Below the pieces are notes generated by a model, which was not told the DNA's origin, ran no database searches, and worked only from the letters and a program-made list of their open reading frames with translations. Made by a program: the position numbers and the translations under genes. From JBGFRR01 sp041695045 (GTDB lineage Bacteria > Bacteroidota > Ignavibacteria > UBA10030), in assembly GCA_041695045.1 (NCBI GenBank), contig JBGFRR010000150.1, forward strand, positions 1-48,012: a stretch of 48,012 nucleotides of DNA, in the 5' to 3' direction. Position 1 is the first letter of the stretch; each line of letters begins with the position of its first letter. Positions 6,401 through 16,539 of the stretch are shown here, in pieces.

Positions 6401-9400
6401 GTGCGGAGCGAGAGCGTGCGAAGGCTCTTTAGGACGACATATTATGTGGGCGGAACGCTCCTGTTCCTCCTCGCCGCAGTAGCGGGTTTTACGCAAACCA
6501 ACGCTTTCCGGTCGTACCTCCACGACGTTGTCCTCGACGCCCTGCAGGCGAGTCTCAACGGCGAGATTGTCTTTGGCCCTATCAAAGGAAATCTCGTTAC
6601 AGGCTTCCATGTTGAAGACCTCTCGGTCCTCCAAGCCGGCCATTCCCTGCTCCATGTTGAGCGCGTTGACGTCCGATATGATGTGCTTGGCTTCACCGTA
6701 AATCGCGCGACGTTTTCTTCCATAACGCTCACGAAACCTCGCATCTCGTTCGTCCGCTCGGCCGATGGGTCATGGAATATCAGCCGCCTCGTCCGGCCGG
6801 ACACATCGGAATCTGCTCCATCACCATGGACTGTCGTCATCCGAAGTCTTGAGCTGAAGGATGGCGTAGTGGAACTCGTCGATTCCGTCAAGCTTTTCGC
6901 TCATGACCCGACAACCACACCGTCAACATTTCTCGACTATCCGACGTTGACCCTTGGCAACCTTAACGTCAAAGCGTCCGCGCGCATGACCCCAGGGGTT
7001 ATTGCCGCAGACCTCCGACATCTGAGCTTCACATCCCAGTCGCCTGCCTTTAAGCTTACCGATGCACGCGTAGGAGTTGAACTTACGCCGACGTCGTTCG
7101 TCGCGTCAAATCTGTTGGTCGAAACCCCACGATCACGCATCACCGGCCACGCAAGCCTGCGCGGCGTTGACATCACAACCGTCGCAAGTACCGAAGACCT
7201 AAGCGATAAGCCCATGACGCTCGCTCTTAACTTCGAGCAACTCAGTTTCAACGACTTGAAGCAATTCTTCCCGCAAGCCGTCGGCTTCCTCGATCGCGAA
7301 GTCATTGCCGAGGTGAATGCGCGCGGGACACTGGCCGAGGTTCAGCTCGAACGCCTCGTCGTGCAATCTCCACGCTCCTTCCTCCGCGTCGAGGGCTTCA
7401 TCACCAATCTCCACAATCCATCCGACCTCCATCTGAGTCTCGTCGCCGTTGACAATCGCCTCAGTCCAGACGACGCGTTGGTCTACTTTGCCGGATTGAA
7501 ACTTCCTGACTTCCGACCGATGGGAGAGTTACGATACACCACGCAGTTCGCCGGGACGCCGTCCAGCTTTGCCGTCGCCTTCGAGGGGACTAGCAATGCC
7601 GGAGCAATCAACGTGAACGGAACGTTCGATACAGAAGGAGACGAGTTTCACTATGACGCAACTGTTGACCTGCGAGAATTCAACCTCGCGAAGCTGACAG
7701 GCATTGATGACCTGACAAGCCGATTGAATGCCCGCGTGCAAATTCAAGGGACAGGAACCGACCCCCTCACGATGCACGCCACGGCTCAAGCGGTGATCGA
7801 CACGTCGGAGTTTTACCAGATTCCCCTCCAGCAGGCGACGGTAGACCTTACGATGACGAACGGCTTGATCCGATCTCGTACCCAGCTCGGTGCAAGCCCG
7901 TTACGTTTGCAGACAACATCCGCCATCCAGCTGGCGCGGGATGCTTCTCCCGCGTTCGTTGTCGACGCGAAGGTGTCGGGATTAAATCTTGCTCCCATTC
8001 TCCGTGATCGCCACTACGAAAGCCATCTTTCGTTCGAGATGCACGCTGAAGGCTCAGGGTCCGGTTTTGCGGACTTTGCCGGGACTGTCGATGCGAAGCT
8101 CGACCCGTCGGCATTCGGGCGCTACAACGTCGGCGAGTCCGCATTCATCCTTTCGCTCACCGGTCAGCCGGGCAACCGCACGCTTGCGCTCACTTCGGAT
8201 GTTGCCGATGTGAGAATCGACGGCATGTTCCGACTCGACACGTTCATCAACGGATTAATGGAAGGGGGTCTCTCGATTGCGGACGCCGTCGAGCATCGGA
8301 TCTATGTGCTCAAACAGCTTCGGTCCGACACAAAGAGCGTTGATGAAAAACTTGCGCGTCGAGTAGCAACGTCGCTTGAACCGATCGACGCGCGGTTCGA
8401 CATCACCGTCAAGAATCTCTATCCCCTTGGAGTTTTCTTTGGGGAACGATTGCTCGGACGCGGGCAGATTGCCGGCTCCCTCGCAACGGAAGCCGGCGTG
8501 CTGCGGTTCTCCGGTTCGGCCGTGGCAGAGTCCTTCGCCTACGCCGACAGTACGGCTGCCATCTCCATCTCGGAAGGGCGCCTCGAATTCGACCTCGACC
8601 GGCTCGGCCGTCCCGATGTTGTCGATTCACTCCACGCACACATCAACTATTCCGGCAAAGCTGCCCTCATCAACTCTCTCGTCTTGAATGACACAAAGCT
8701 GAACATCGACCTCAGCGGTGCTCGCGGCTCCCTTGCACTGAGCACGCTGATCGACACGACCATGACGCTTTCCACACAGGGGTCATCCACGTATCGCGAC
8801 GGATACATCGTTTATCAACTCGATCAACTCAAAGCAGGCAGCGGGCCGTATCTTTTCACAAACATCGACCCCGTCGAGCTTACACTCGGCCGTGACGGAA
8901 TCCGTGTCGACAAACTCTGGATGCGTCATGAAGCGGAGGAGTTCGCAATGGGGGGCTACCTCCTGCCCGAGGGGAACTCCGACCTCGATCTCACACTCCG
9001 GAACGTTCGGCTCAACAACCTGCATCGCTTCGCATCGATGCCTGCAACCGTCCGTGATCTGCTTCCTCTGGGTGGATTAGCGAATGCACGCGTGAGCGTT
9101 CGTGGTCCGCTGGAGCAACCGCGTGTTCAGGTAGAACTCATTGCGCAGCGTGTTCACTATCGAGACGTGGCGCTCGGCCAAGTGGAATTCCGCAGTTTCT
9201 ATGCGGAGGATCGGATGTCCGTTCACGCGGAGCTCCGCAGCAGGCCGGATGACTCCACACTCCCACCCGACGCCGTGCTTAACGGCACGCTTCCGTATCG
9301 ACTCTCGCTGATGAGTTTCTCCCTCGATCCGCAAGCCGGCGCTCTCGACCTGACGGCGCGTTCGAGTGGGATGAAGCTCGAGTTTATCGACCCCTTCCTG

Positions 9401-10963
9401 CCCGGTCTCAACAACCTCACCGGAACTCTGGTGAGCGACATGCGCATTAGCGGCACGGCGAGCGCGCCACACTACGAAGGCTTTGTTGCCCTGCAGGACG
9501 CACGATTCTTCTTCGTCCCCCTCGGCGTTCACTACACGCTTGACGGACTGTTCGTTCCCGACGGTAGACGCATTATGCTCGATGGCGTCGCCGTGCGCAA
9601 CCTGCCGCAAGACCGTTCCGATGGAACGATGCACGTCGGCGGCCATCTCACTCTCACCGGTCTTCAGCTGAGCGAGTTCGACCTAACGTCCAACGGCCAG
9701 TTGCTCGTTATGAAGGAATTGACTCGACGTGCGGGCCAGGCACTGTACGGCGACCTCACGATCGGCACCGGCTCGGGAGGATTGCGGTGGAGTGGAACCC
9801 TGCAGCGATCGTTCCTCTCGGGCGAAGCGGTCGTTCGCAACGCGAACCTCACATTCCCGCCGACACGGGAGCAGATTCTTCGAACCGATCGAAACGTCAC
9901 CTTCACTGTCGTCGATGATCGGGCGGGCATGGCCAGCACCGATGTGGCGTCGGAGACTGTCGACCCGGATGCGCTGGAGCGAGCGCTGTTTGCAGAGTTG
10001 TTTGGAGACACACCCGCAACGGTATCGACCTCGCAGACGATGAACGGCACGGCAGAGACTTCCTTCCTCGATAACATCGTCTACGACCTTGTCGTCGAGG
10101 CACAGGCACTGACGTATGTGCGCTTTGTCTTCAACCCGCTCACGGGCGAGGAACTGTTTGCCGACCTGCGGGGCCGCATGCTCTTCACCAAGGATGACGA
10201 CCGGACACGGTTAGCCGGCGAAGTCGAAGTCGGCGACCGCTCGTATTACTCGTTCTTCAAGAAATTCCAAGCATCGGGGAAGTTGGTGTTTACCGGCGAC
10301 CCGCTGAACCCTGAGCTCCAGATTGTCGCGCGGTACGAAGGCATCGTGCAGGGCCGTGATACGGTCCAGACTGCAACCGCACCAGAGCGTGCACAAGAAC
10401 AAAAAGTTGCCGTCATTCTTCACATTACCGGCACGCGCACCGAGCCGAAGGTCGCGATGCAGCTCGAGCGCTTCAACGCCGCAACTGGCCGCCTCGAAGC
10501 TGTGGAAACGGGCGACGTCGAATCCGACGCTATTTACTTCCTGCTGACCGGTTCGTTCCGCGAAGAGCTGACACAACAGGAACGAACAACGGTGTTAGGA
10601 ACCAATTTACTCTACAGCCTTACCTCTTCCGTGCTCTCGGGCCCGATCACGGAGTTGGTGCGGAAAGAACTTGGCTTCATCAGCTCGGTGGACGTGATCT
10701 ACTACGGCGGCAGCCTCCAAACGTCGACGGATGTGCGGGTAACGGGAGAAGTCGGAGAGGCGGTCATCCGGTTGGGGGGGCGCGTCTTTAGCGACATCAA
10801 CAATACGAACTGGAGCATCCAGGTGCCGATGAGCGCGATCCTCGGCTCGCCGAGCTGGCGCAACCTGATGATCGAAGCGGAGCGGCGCGTTGAAGGAGTA
10901 GAGAACTTCGAACTGCGGCGTGAGTCGAATAACTTGAGATTGTTGTACCGGATTTCATTCTAA
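6401..10963 (+). CDS. tamB: TamB-like translocation/assembly module protein (DUF490)
   Basis: A 1,520-residue envelope-spanning protein. One N-terminal membrane anchor (about residues 14-32) is followed by a very long run of beta-rich AsmA/TamB-type repeats, for example GEIVFGPIKGN and LEDLSVLQAG-like segments. The C-terminal TamB domain (about 1,230-1,520) has NPLTGEELFADLRGRM, GDRSYYSFFKKF and FTGDPLNPELQIVARYEG. The family bridges inner and outer membrane and is linked to barrel assembly and phospholipid transport. The GTG at 6401 is used; a second GTG at 6415 is possible. It begins 15 bp after rfaE2 and ends 5 bp before the RNase R gene, so the group is likely co-transcribed. Length is within the family range. 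Confidence 0.9.
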   Translation: MRSESVRRLFRTTYYVGGTLLFLLAAVAGFTQTNAFRSYLHDVVLDALQASLNGEIVFGPIKGNLVTGFHVEDLSVLQAGHSLLHVERVDVRYDVLGFTVNRATFSSITLTKPRISFVRSADGSWNISRLVRPDTSESAPSPWTVVIRSLELKDGVVELVDSVKLFAHDPTTTPSTFLDYPTLTLGNLNVKASARMTPGVIAADLRHLSFTSQSPAFKLTDARVGVELTPTSFVASNLLVETPRSRITGHASLRGVDITTVASTEDLSDKPMTLALNFEQLSFNDLKQFFPQAVGFLDREVIAEVNARGTLAEVQLERLVVQSPRSFLRVEGFITNLHNPSDLHLSLVAVDNRLSPDDALVYFAGLKLPDFRPMGELRYTTQFAGTPSSFAVAFEGTSNAGAINVNGTFDTEGDEFHYDATVDLREFNLAKLTGIDDLTSRLNARVQIQGTGTDPLTMHATAQAVIDTSEFYQIPLQQATVDLTMTNGLIRSRTQLGASPLRLQTTSAIQLARDASPAFVVDAKVSGLNLAPILRDRHYESHLSFEMHAEGSGSGFADFAGTVDAKLDPSAFGRYNVGESAFILSLTGQPGNRTLALTSDVADVRIDGMFRLDTFINGLMEGGLSIADAVEHRIYVLKQLRSDTKSVDEKLARRVATSLEPIDARFDITVKNLYPLGVFFGERLLGRGQIAGSLATEAGVLRFSGSAVAESFAYADSTAAISISEGRLEFDLDRLGRPDVVDSLHAHINYSGKAALINSLVLNDTKLNIDLSGARGSLALSTLIDTTMTLSTQGSSTYRDGYIVYQLDQLKAGSGPYLFTNIDPVELTLGRDGIRVDKLWMRHEAEEFAMGGYLLPEGNSDLDLTLRNVRLNNLHRFASMPATVRDLLPLGGLANARVSVRGPLEQPRVQVELIAQRVHYRDVALGQVEFRSFYAEDRMSVHAELRSRPDDSTLPPDAVLNGTLPYRLSLMSFSLDPQAGALDLTARSSGMKLEFIDPFLPGLNNLTGTLVSDMRISGTASAPHYEGFVALQDARFFFVPLGVHYTLDGLFVPDGRRIMLDGVAVRNLPQDRSDGTMHVGGHLTLTGLQLSEFDLTSNGQLLVMKELTRRAGQALYGDLTIGTGSGGLRWSGTLQRSFLSGEAVVRNANLTFPPTREQILRTDRNVTFTVVDDRAGMASTDVASETVDPDALERALFAELFGDTPATVSTSQTMNGTAETSFLDNIVYDLVVEAQALTYVRFVFNPLTGEELFADLRGRMLFTKDDDRTRLAGEVEVGDRSYYSFFKKFQASGKLVFTGDPLNPELQIVARYEGIVQGRDTVQTATAPERAQEQKVAVILHITGTRTEPKVAMQLERFNAATGRLEAVETGDVESDAIYFLLTGSFREELTQQERTTVLGTNLLYSLTSSVLSGPITELVRKELGFISSVDVIYYGGSLQTSTDVRVTGEVGEAVIRLGGRVFSDINNTNWSIQVPMSAILGSPSWRNLMIEAERRVEGVENFELRRESNNLRLLYRISF

Positions 10964-10968
10964 CGTTC

Positions 10969-13146
10969 ATGAAGGAGAAGGTTATTCAAGACATCAAAAA
11001 CAACATCCTTGCCTTTCTTGCACGCTATCCCTCTCAAACTTTCAAGCCGCGAGAGGTAGCACGGCGTATCGGCATGAAATCGGACGAACAATACCGGAAA
11101 TTGAAAACCGCGTTGCGTGAACTGCACGAGAGCGACGAAGTACGCCGAGAGCGCCGCGGCAAAGTTGGACACCGCAACAAGCCGCAGTCCGTCGTTGGTC
11201 TGTTCGAGGTGAAAAAGCAGGGATTAGGGTTCGTCCGTGTGAGCGGAAACGGCGAACACATTTTCATTGCACCGCGGAACATGGGCACTGCCATGCATGG
11301 CGACACCGTCGAGGTGATGCTCTTTGCGCAGCCGAAGAAGAAAGAGGAAGACGGATCATTGCGTGAAGGAGAAATTGTGCGCGTGGTTGAGCGCGGCCGT
11401 TCCACGGTGGTGGGCACGCTCGAACGAAGTCGGCATGCATTCATTGTCGTGCCGGACGACCGGCGTGTGGGAGCCGATATCTACATCCCCCGCGACGGCC
11501 TGAACGACGCTCAGCCCGGTCAAAAGGTTCTTGTCGAAATCACCTCGTGGGGCGTTAGTCATCTGAACCCGGGGGGAGTTGTCCTCAAAGTGTTAGGCGA
11601 TGCCGGTGAAGTCGGCGCCGAGCTGCTGTCGGTGTTCCATGAGTTCAACTTACCGACCGGCTTCCCCCCCGGCGTCCTGAAAGAGTCCGAAGCAATTCCG
11701 ACGACAATTCCCGACGCGGAAATAGCACGGCGGGTTGACCTGCGCACTCTTCTCTGTTTCACGATCGACCCTGAAGACGCGCGCGATTTCGACGACGCCG
11801 TGTCGCTAGAGCCGCTCGGCAAGAACCTCTGGCGCCTCGGCGTCCATATTGCGGACGTGTCGTACTACGTTCGCGAAGGAAGCGCTCTTGACCGCGAGGC
11901 ATTGAAGCGCGGCACGAGCGTGTATTTCCCCAATGCCGTCATCCCGATGCTGCCGGAGAAGCTCTCCAATATCGTTTGCAGTCTCCGTCCGGATGAAGAC
12001 CGGCTGGCGTTCTCAGTGCTCATGGTCGTCAATGAGCAGGGTGTTGTGAAAGAGCATGAGATTCGCGAGACGGTGATCCGCAGCAAGCGCCGCTTCACCT
12101 ACGAAGAAGTCGAAGACCTTCTTCAGAAGAACGCGCGGCGGGGCGACACGGTGCACGAGACGCTTCTCGCCATGCACACGCTCAGCAAAACGCTCACGCA
12201 GAAACGGATGAAGAACGGCAGTATCGATTTCGACTCGCCCGAGGCAACGTTCCGCTACGACGAGGATAGTAAACCCGTTGAGATCATCAAGAAAGTGCGC
12301 CTCGATAGTCATCGGCTCGTTGAGGAATTCATGCTGTTGGCCAACCGCGTCGTTGCGGAGTCGATCGGCAGAGTCAAGAGGGAAGCGCATCGGAAGCCGT
12401 TTCTGTACCGCGTGCATGAATCGCCCAAACGGGAACGGATAGAGGAACTCGCGGTGTTTGTGAAGCGCTTCGGATACTCGCTGAACCTTGAAGGCGGTGT
12501 TTCCTCCAAAGCCATCCAACAATTGTTGGAGCAGGTGCGAGGCACGGAAGAAGAGAATGTGATCAATGAAGTCACGCTCCGCAGTATGGCGAAGGCCATC
12601 TACGCCGAGCACAACATCGGCCACTACGGGCTCGCCTTCGATTACTACACACACTTCACCTCTCCCATCCGCCGCTATCCCGACCTTGTGGTTCATCGGT
12701 TGCTCAAGGTGTACGAGCAGGGCATGTCGTTCCGGCAGCGGGAGGATATTGAAGAGCGTCTCCCCTACATCGCCCAGCAGTCGTCCGAACGCGAGCGCGT
12801 TGCGATGGAAGCTGAACGCGCTGGCGTAAAAGTGATGCAGGTGGAATATATGAAACGCCACCTCGGCGATACCTTCCACGGATTGATTTCCGGCGTGGCA
12901 CGGTACGGACTCTTCATCGAAATCAACGACTTACTGACGGAGGGGATGGTGCATGTGCGCGACCTGAAGGATGATTACTACGTGTATGATGAGCGCCAGT
13001 ATGCGCTCATTGGCGAATCGACCGGCAAGCGCTACCGTTTGGGGGACACGATTGAAGTGAACGTGGTGCGCGTCAATCCGGAAGAGCGGGAGATTGATTT
13101 CATTGTGGCGGGGGAGGTTCCCGTACGGTCGCGAAAACGGGGTTAG
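10969..13146 (+). CDS. rnr: Ribonuclease R
   Basis: A 725-residue processive 3'-to-5' exoribonuclease of the RNase II/R family. An N-terminal winged-helix-like region (about 10-65) is followed by cold-shock-like OB domains (about 75-210). The RNB catalytic domain has the metal-binding aspartates in TIDPEDARDFDDAVSLE (about 266-281). The block HYGLAFDYYTHFTSPIRRYPDLVVHRLL is also recognisable, and a C-terminal S1 RNA-binding domain (about 640-715) begins near GDTFHGLISGVARYGLFIE. It is shorter than E. coli RNase R, mainly at the basic C-terminal tail. It starts five bases after the tamB stop codon. Functions expected from the family are structured RNA decay and quality control in the cytoplasm. 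Confidence 0.96.
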   Translation: MKEKVIQDIKNNILAFLARYPSQTFKPREVARRIGMKSDEQYRKLKTALRELHESDEVRRERRGKVGHRNKPQSVVGLFEVKKQGLGFVRVSGNGEHIFIAPRNMGTAMHGDTVEVMLFAQPKKKEEDGSLREGEIVRVVERGRSTVVGTLERSRHAFIVVPDDRRVGADIYIPRDGLNDAQPGQKVLVEITSWGVSHLNPGGVVLKVLGDAGEVGAELLSVFHEFNLPTGFPPGVLKESEAIPTTIPDAEIARRVDLRTLLCFTIDPEDARDFDDAVSLEPLGKNLWRLGVHIADVSYYVREGSALDREALKRGTSVYFPNAVIPMLPEKLSNIVCSLRPDEDRLAFSVLMVVNEQGVVKEHEIRETVIRSKRRFTYEEVEDLLQKNARRGDTVHETLLAMHTLSKTLTQKRMKNGSIDFDSPEATFRYDEDSKPVEIIKKVRLDSHRLVEEFMLLANRVVAESIGRVKREAHRKPFLYRVHESPKRERIEELAVFVKRFGYSLNLEGGVSSKAIQQLLEQVRGTEEENVINEVTLRSMAKAIYAEHNIGHYGLAFDYYTHFTSPIRRYPDLVVHRLLKVYEQGMSFRQREDIEERLPYIAQQSSERERVAMEAERAGVKVMQVEYMKRHLGDTFHGLISGVARYGLFIEINDLLTEGMVHVRDLKDDYYVYDERQYALIGESTGKRYRLGDTIEVNVVRVNPEEREIDFIVAGEVPVRSRKRG

Positions 13147-13255
13147 CGCGCAGGAACTTCCGGCAGAGACTTGAACGTTGCACTGTCATTGATGGATTGC
13201 ATTTCGACCCCTTTTTCTTTACCATGCGATTAAGAAGGATTATGTGAGGACGGTC

Positions 13256-16200
13256 ATGAAACGCTTGCTCGCAGTGCTCATGCTGGGTGCCGTGGTCGGC
13301 GCGTCGGCTACGGCGCAGAACTCGTACTTTGGCAAGAACAAAGTGCAATACAAGAACTTCGAGTGGCACTACATCCAAACCGACCACTTTGACGTCTACT
13401 TCTCACAGAACGGCTACGAGCTCGCAGCCTTCACCGCCGCCGCCGCCGAGGATGCGTACGCATCCATTCGCAAGCTCTTCCGGTATGAATTGAATAACCG
13501 CATCTCGCTCATCATCTATAATTCACACAACGAGTTCCAGCAGACGAACGTGGTCGATGCGTATATGGAAGAAGGGGTGGGTGGGGTCACGGAGCTCTTT
13601 AAGAACCGCGTCGTTATCCCGTTCGAAGGCAATTACCGGCAGTTCCGCCATGTCATCCACCACGAGTTGGTCCACGCCGTGGTCAATGACATGTTCTACG
13701 GCGGCTCCATTCAGTCGATCATCTCCAGCCGCAGTCCACTCATTCTCCCGCTCTGGTTCAACGAGGGCATTGCCGAATACGCCGCGCTGACATGGGAGAC
13801 AAACTCGGACATGTTCATGCGGGATGCAACGATTCACAACTATCTCCCCCCTATTGAATTTCTCGGAGGGTACTTCGCGTACCGCGGGGGGCAATCGGTG
13901 TTTTACTACATCGCCAACAAGTATGGCGAACAGAAGATTGCCGAAATCCTGCATCGCGCAAAAACGACGCGCAGTATTGAGCAGGCGTTTAAGACAACGA
14001 TCGGCCTCTCGCTCAAAGAACTTTCCGACCGATGGCAGAAAGAGCAGCGTGTGCTCTACTGGCCGGACATTGCCAAGCGGGAAGAGCCGGCCGACTTCGC
14101 GCAACGACTCACCGACCATACGAAGACGCGGAACTTCTACAACACCAGCCCGGCGATCTCTCCGCAGGGGGACCGGATCGCGTTCCTTACCGACTGGAAC
14201 GATTACTTCGATATTTACCTGATGTCCGCGATCGATGGGCAGATCATTCGCCGCCTCGTGAAAGGCCAGCGAACCGCCGACTTCGAGCAATTGAAACTCC
14301 TCACCCCAAAGATCGCCTGGTCGCCCGATGGCAAGAAGATTGCCCTCGCCGTCAAGTCGGGCAAGACGGACGCCATCATGATCATCGATGCAAACTCAGG
14401 CTCCGTTGAGCGACACCTCTTCGAGCTGGACGGCATTCACTCCGTCGATTGGTCGCCGCAAGGAAACACGATCGCCTTCGTCGGCATCAAGGCGCCACAG
14501 TCCGATATTTATCTCTACGACCTCCAGACGCGAGCAATCGAGAACCTAACGAACGATATTTTCTCGGACTACGACCCCGCGTTTTCTCCCGACGGTTCAA
14601 CTATCTACTTTGCCTCCGACCGGGGGGCATACCTGACACGATCGATGGTTCCGCGCGGCTTCAGCATGGTCACGTTCGACTACAGCCAGCGAGATATCTA
14701 CGCCGTCGATGTTGCCACGAAGTCCGTCCAACGCATCACCAATTTCCCGAACAGCGATGAGAGCACCCCCGTCGTCTCACCCGACGGTAAGAAACTGCTG
14801 TATGTTTCCGACCGTTCGGGGATTAATAACGTGTACGAACATGACTTGACTACCGGAGCGTCACGTCCGATCACGAATTCCTTGAGCGGTATTTACCAAC
14901 TGTCGGTCAGTCGGGATGGGTCGAGGTTAGCGTTTGCTTCCCTGAATCAAGCGGGGTTCAATATCTTCGTGATGCGAACGCCGTTTGAGCGTCGCTTGGA
15001 TGTCGCTGAGCTTGAGCCTACCGAATTTGTCAAACGCCGTCTCGACCTCCCGCGCGCCGAGATGCCGCGCGAAATCGTCGCCGAACGTTCACCGTCCGAT
15101 ACCGTTGCGGTGCGAAGCGGCGTGGTGATCGTGGCCGATACGACCATCGAGGAAAGCCGCTATCTTCCTGTCGAGCGTCCCGATTTACGGAATTTTGTGT
15201 TCTCGCCGGAACGAATGCGCGACACCATTGCTACGAGTCCGGCCCGGTACCCGCGCTTCGAGGTCACCGGTAACAAAGACGAAGAGGGGAATTACATCGC
15301 TCACCGTTACAAGTTGAACTTCAGTCCGGACCTCGTGTACGGCACGGCTCAATACAATACGTTCTACGGGTTGCAGGGAACGACCATCATGGCGTTCAGC
15401 GACATGCTAGGCGATCATCAGATTTTCCTGCAAACCAACCTTCAGCTCGATTTGAAGAACAGCAACTACGGCGCGGCGTACTACTATCTGCCCCAACGAA
15501 TCAATTACGGCTTCCTGGGATTCCACAATGCACAGTTTGTCTATCTCGACCCCGGTATCGGCTACAGTTTTCTGTACCGTTTCCGTATGTGGGCGTTGGG
15601 GTCGGTCATGTCGTACCCTATCGACCGATTCAACCGCATCGAGGGCTCACTGCTCTGGCTGAATCTCTCACGCGACAATCTCGACTTCCCGCTCGAGCGA
15701 CCGCAACGCCGGTCGTTTCTGCTCCCGACGTTTACGTACGTGCACGACAACTCGCTCTGGCAGGGGGGATGGTTTGCGCCGAATAACGGCAGTCGGTTCC
15801 ACTTCACCGCCTACGGCAGTCCAAAACTCGGCGACCGCTCACTGGAATTGTTGACGACGACGTTCGACTACCGCGACTACACGCGGTTGCTGCGAGACTA
15901 CGTGTTCGCCTTCCGACTGAGCGGCGGCTTGAGTAGCGGGAAGGATAGACAATCTTTCTTTATCGGCGGGACGGAGGGATGGATCAATCGGCGATTCCAG
16001 AACAACGACTTCCCGATCATCGACGTAGAGGACTACGCGTTCCTAACGCCGGTGCTTCCGTTGCGGGGCTATAACTACAACGCCCGGAACGGTACGCGCT
16101 ACGCCATCACGAACCTCGAACTGCGCTTCCCCCTCGTGCGCTATTTCATCCTCGGCGCTCTGCCAATCGGTTTCCAGAATATTCTCGGCACCGCATTCCT

Positions 16201-16417
16201 CGATGTCGGGTCCGCATGGTCGGATACGAAACAGTGGAAGGCCTTCACACGCGATCGCGGGGGCAACGTGCGTGCAAAGGACTTGTTGATCGGCACGGGG
16301 TTCGGCTCGCGGCTCTTCTTCCTCGGCTTCCCGCTGCGTATCGACGTCGCGTGGCAGTTCGACGGGCGGAACTTTTCTCCTCCGTTTTATTACTTCTCGC
16401 TCGGTGCGGATTTCTAA
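13256..16417 (+). CDS. Metallopeptidase / PD40 propeller / Omp85-type barrel fusion protein
   Basis: A 1,053-residue exported protein with three parts. After a signal peptide (MKRLLAVLMLGAVVGA, ASATAQ), a zinc-peptidase-like domain carries HELVH near 136-140 and a distal WFNEGIAEY near 168-175, the gluzincin pattern. Next are PD40/TolB blades (SPQGDRIAFLTDW, WSPDGKKIALA, SPDGSTIYFASD, SPDGKKLLYVSD) to about residue 590. The C-terminal third (about 680-1,053) is an outer-membrane beta-barrel with the BamA/TamA-like LRGYNYNARNGTRYAITNLELRFPL block and a final aromatic strand ending in F. ATG 13256 has GAGG with 6-nt spacing; GTG at 13244 would add four residues. The barrel probably anchors the peptidase and propeller at the outer membrane. 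Confidence 0.87.
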   Translation: MKRLLAVLMLGAVVGASATAQNSYFGKNKVQYKNFEWHYIQTDHFDVYFSQNGYELAAFTAAAAEDAYASIRKLFRYELNNRISLIIYNSHNEFQQTNVVDAYMEEGVGGVTELFKNRVVIPFEGNYRQFRHVIHHELVHAVVNDMFYGGSIQSIISSRSPLILPLWFNEGIAEYAALTWETNSDMFMRDATIHNYLPPIEFLGGYFAYRGGQSVFYYIANKYGEQKIAEILHRAKTTRSIEQAFKTTIGLSLKELSDRWQKEQRVLYWPDIAKREEPADFAQRLTDHTKTRNFYNTSPAISPQGDRIAFLTDWNDYFDIYLMSAIDGQIIRRLVKGQRTADFEQLKLLTPKIAWSPDGKKIALAVKSGKTDAIMIIDANSGSVERHLFELDGIHSVDWSPQGNTIAFVGIKAPQSDIYLYDLQTRAIENLTNDIFSDYDPAFSPDGSTIYFASDRGAYLTRSMVPRGFSMVTFDYSQRDIYAVDVATKSVQRITNFPNSDESTPVVSPDGKKLLYVSDRSGINNVYEHDLTTGASRPITNSLSGIYQLSVSRDGSRLAFASLNQAGFNIFVMRTPFERRLDVAELEPTEFVKRRLDLPRAEMPREIVAERSPSDTVAVRSGVVIVADTTIEESRYLPVERPDLRNFVFSPERMRDTIATSPARYPRFEVTGNKDEEGNYIAHRYKLNFSPDLVYGTAQYNTFYGLQGTTIMAFSDMLGDHQIFLQTNLQLDLKNSNYGAAYYYLPQRINYGFLGFHNAQFVYLDPGIGYSFLYRFRMWALGSVMSYPIDRFNRIEGSLLWLNLSRDNLDFPLERPQRRSFLLPTFTYVHDNSLWQGGWFAPNNGSRFHFTAYGSPKLGDRSLELLTTTFDYRDYTRLLRDYVFAFRLSGGLSSGKDRQSFFIGGTEGWINRRFQNNDFPIIDVEDYAFLTPVLPLRGYNYNARNGTRYAITNLELRFPLVRYFILGALPIGFQNILGTAFLDVGSAWSDTKQWKAFTRDRGGNVRAKDLLIGTGFGSRLFFLGFPLRIDVAWQFDGRNFSPPFYYFSLGADF

Positions 16418-16451
16418 AGACCGGATACGTCTCAGCGTAGTGCAGCACAAC

Positions 16452-16493
16452 AAAAATGTCCCGATTTCATCATGAAGGTCGGGACGTTTTTTT
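16452..16493. terminator. Bidirectional rho-independent terminator
   Basis: Perfect arms GTCCCGA (16458-16464) and TCGGGAC (16479-16485), preceded by five A and followed by G and seven T. The loop itself contains the palindrome TTCAT-C-ATGAA. It lies 40 bp after the plus-strand peptidase-barrel gene and 54 bp beyond the end of the minus-strand symporter gene, so it can serve both. Confidence 0.88.
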
Positions 16494-16539
16494 CTTCATG
16501 CTGAACCCCTCATCTCAACTCGTAGCGCAAAACGCCTCT

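Noticed and set aside
12013..12879. Long minus-strand open frame (288 codons) inside the RNase R gene
   Set aside because: Antisense shadow of a GC-rich gene whose plus-strand product is unmistakable RNase R; the minus translation has no recognisable domain.
13197..13225. TTGCAT-17-TACCAT as a promoter for the peptidase-barrel gene
   Set aside because: Only 3/6 match at the -35 box and a poor -10; too weak to list as a feature, and read-through from the RNase R gene is possible.
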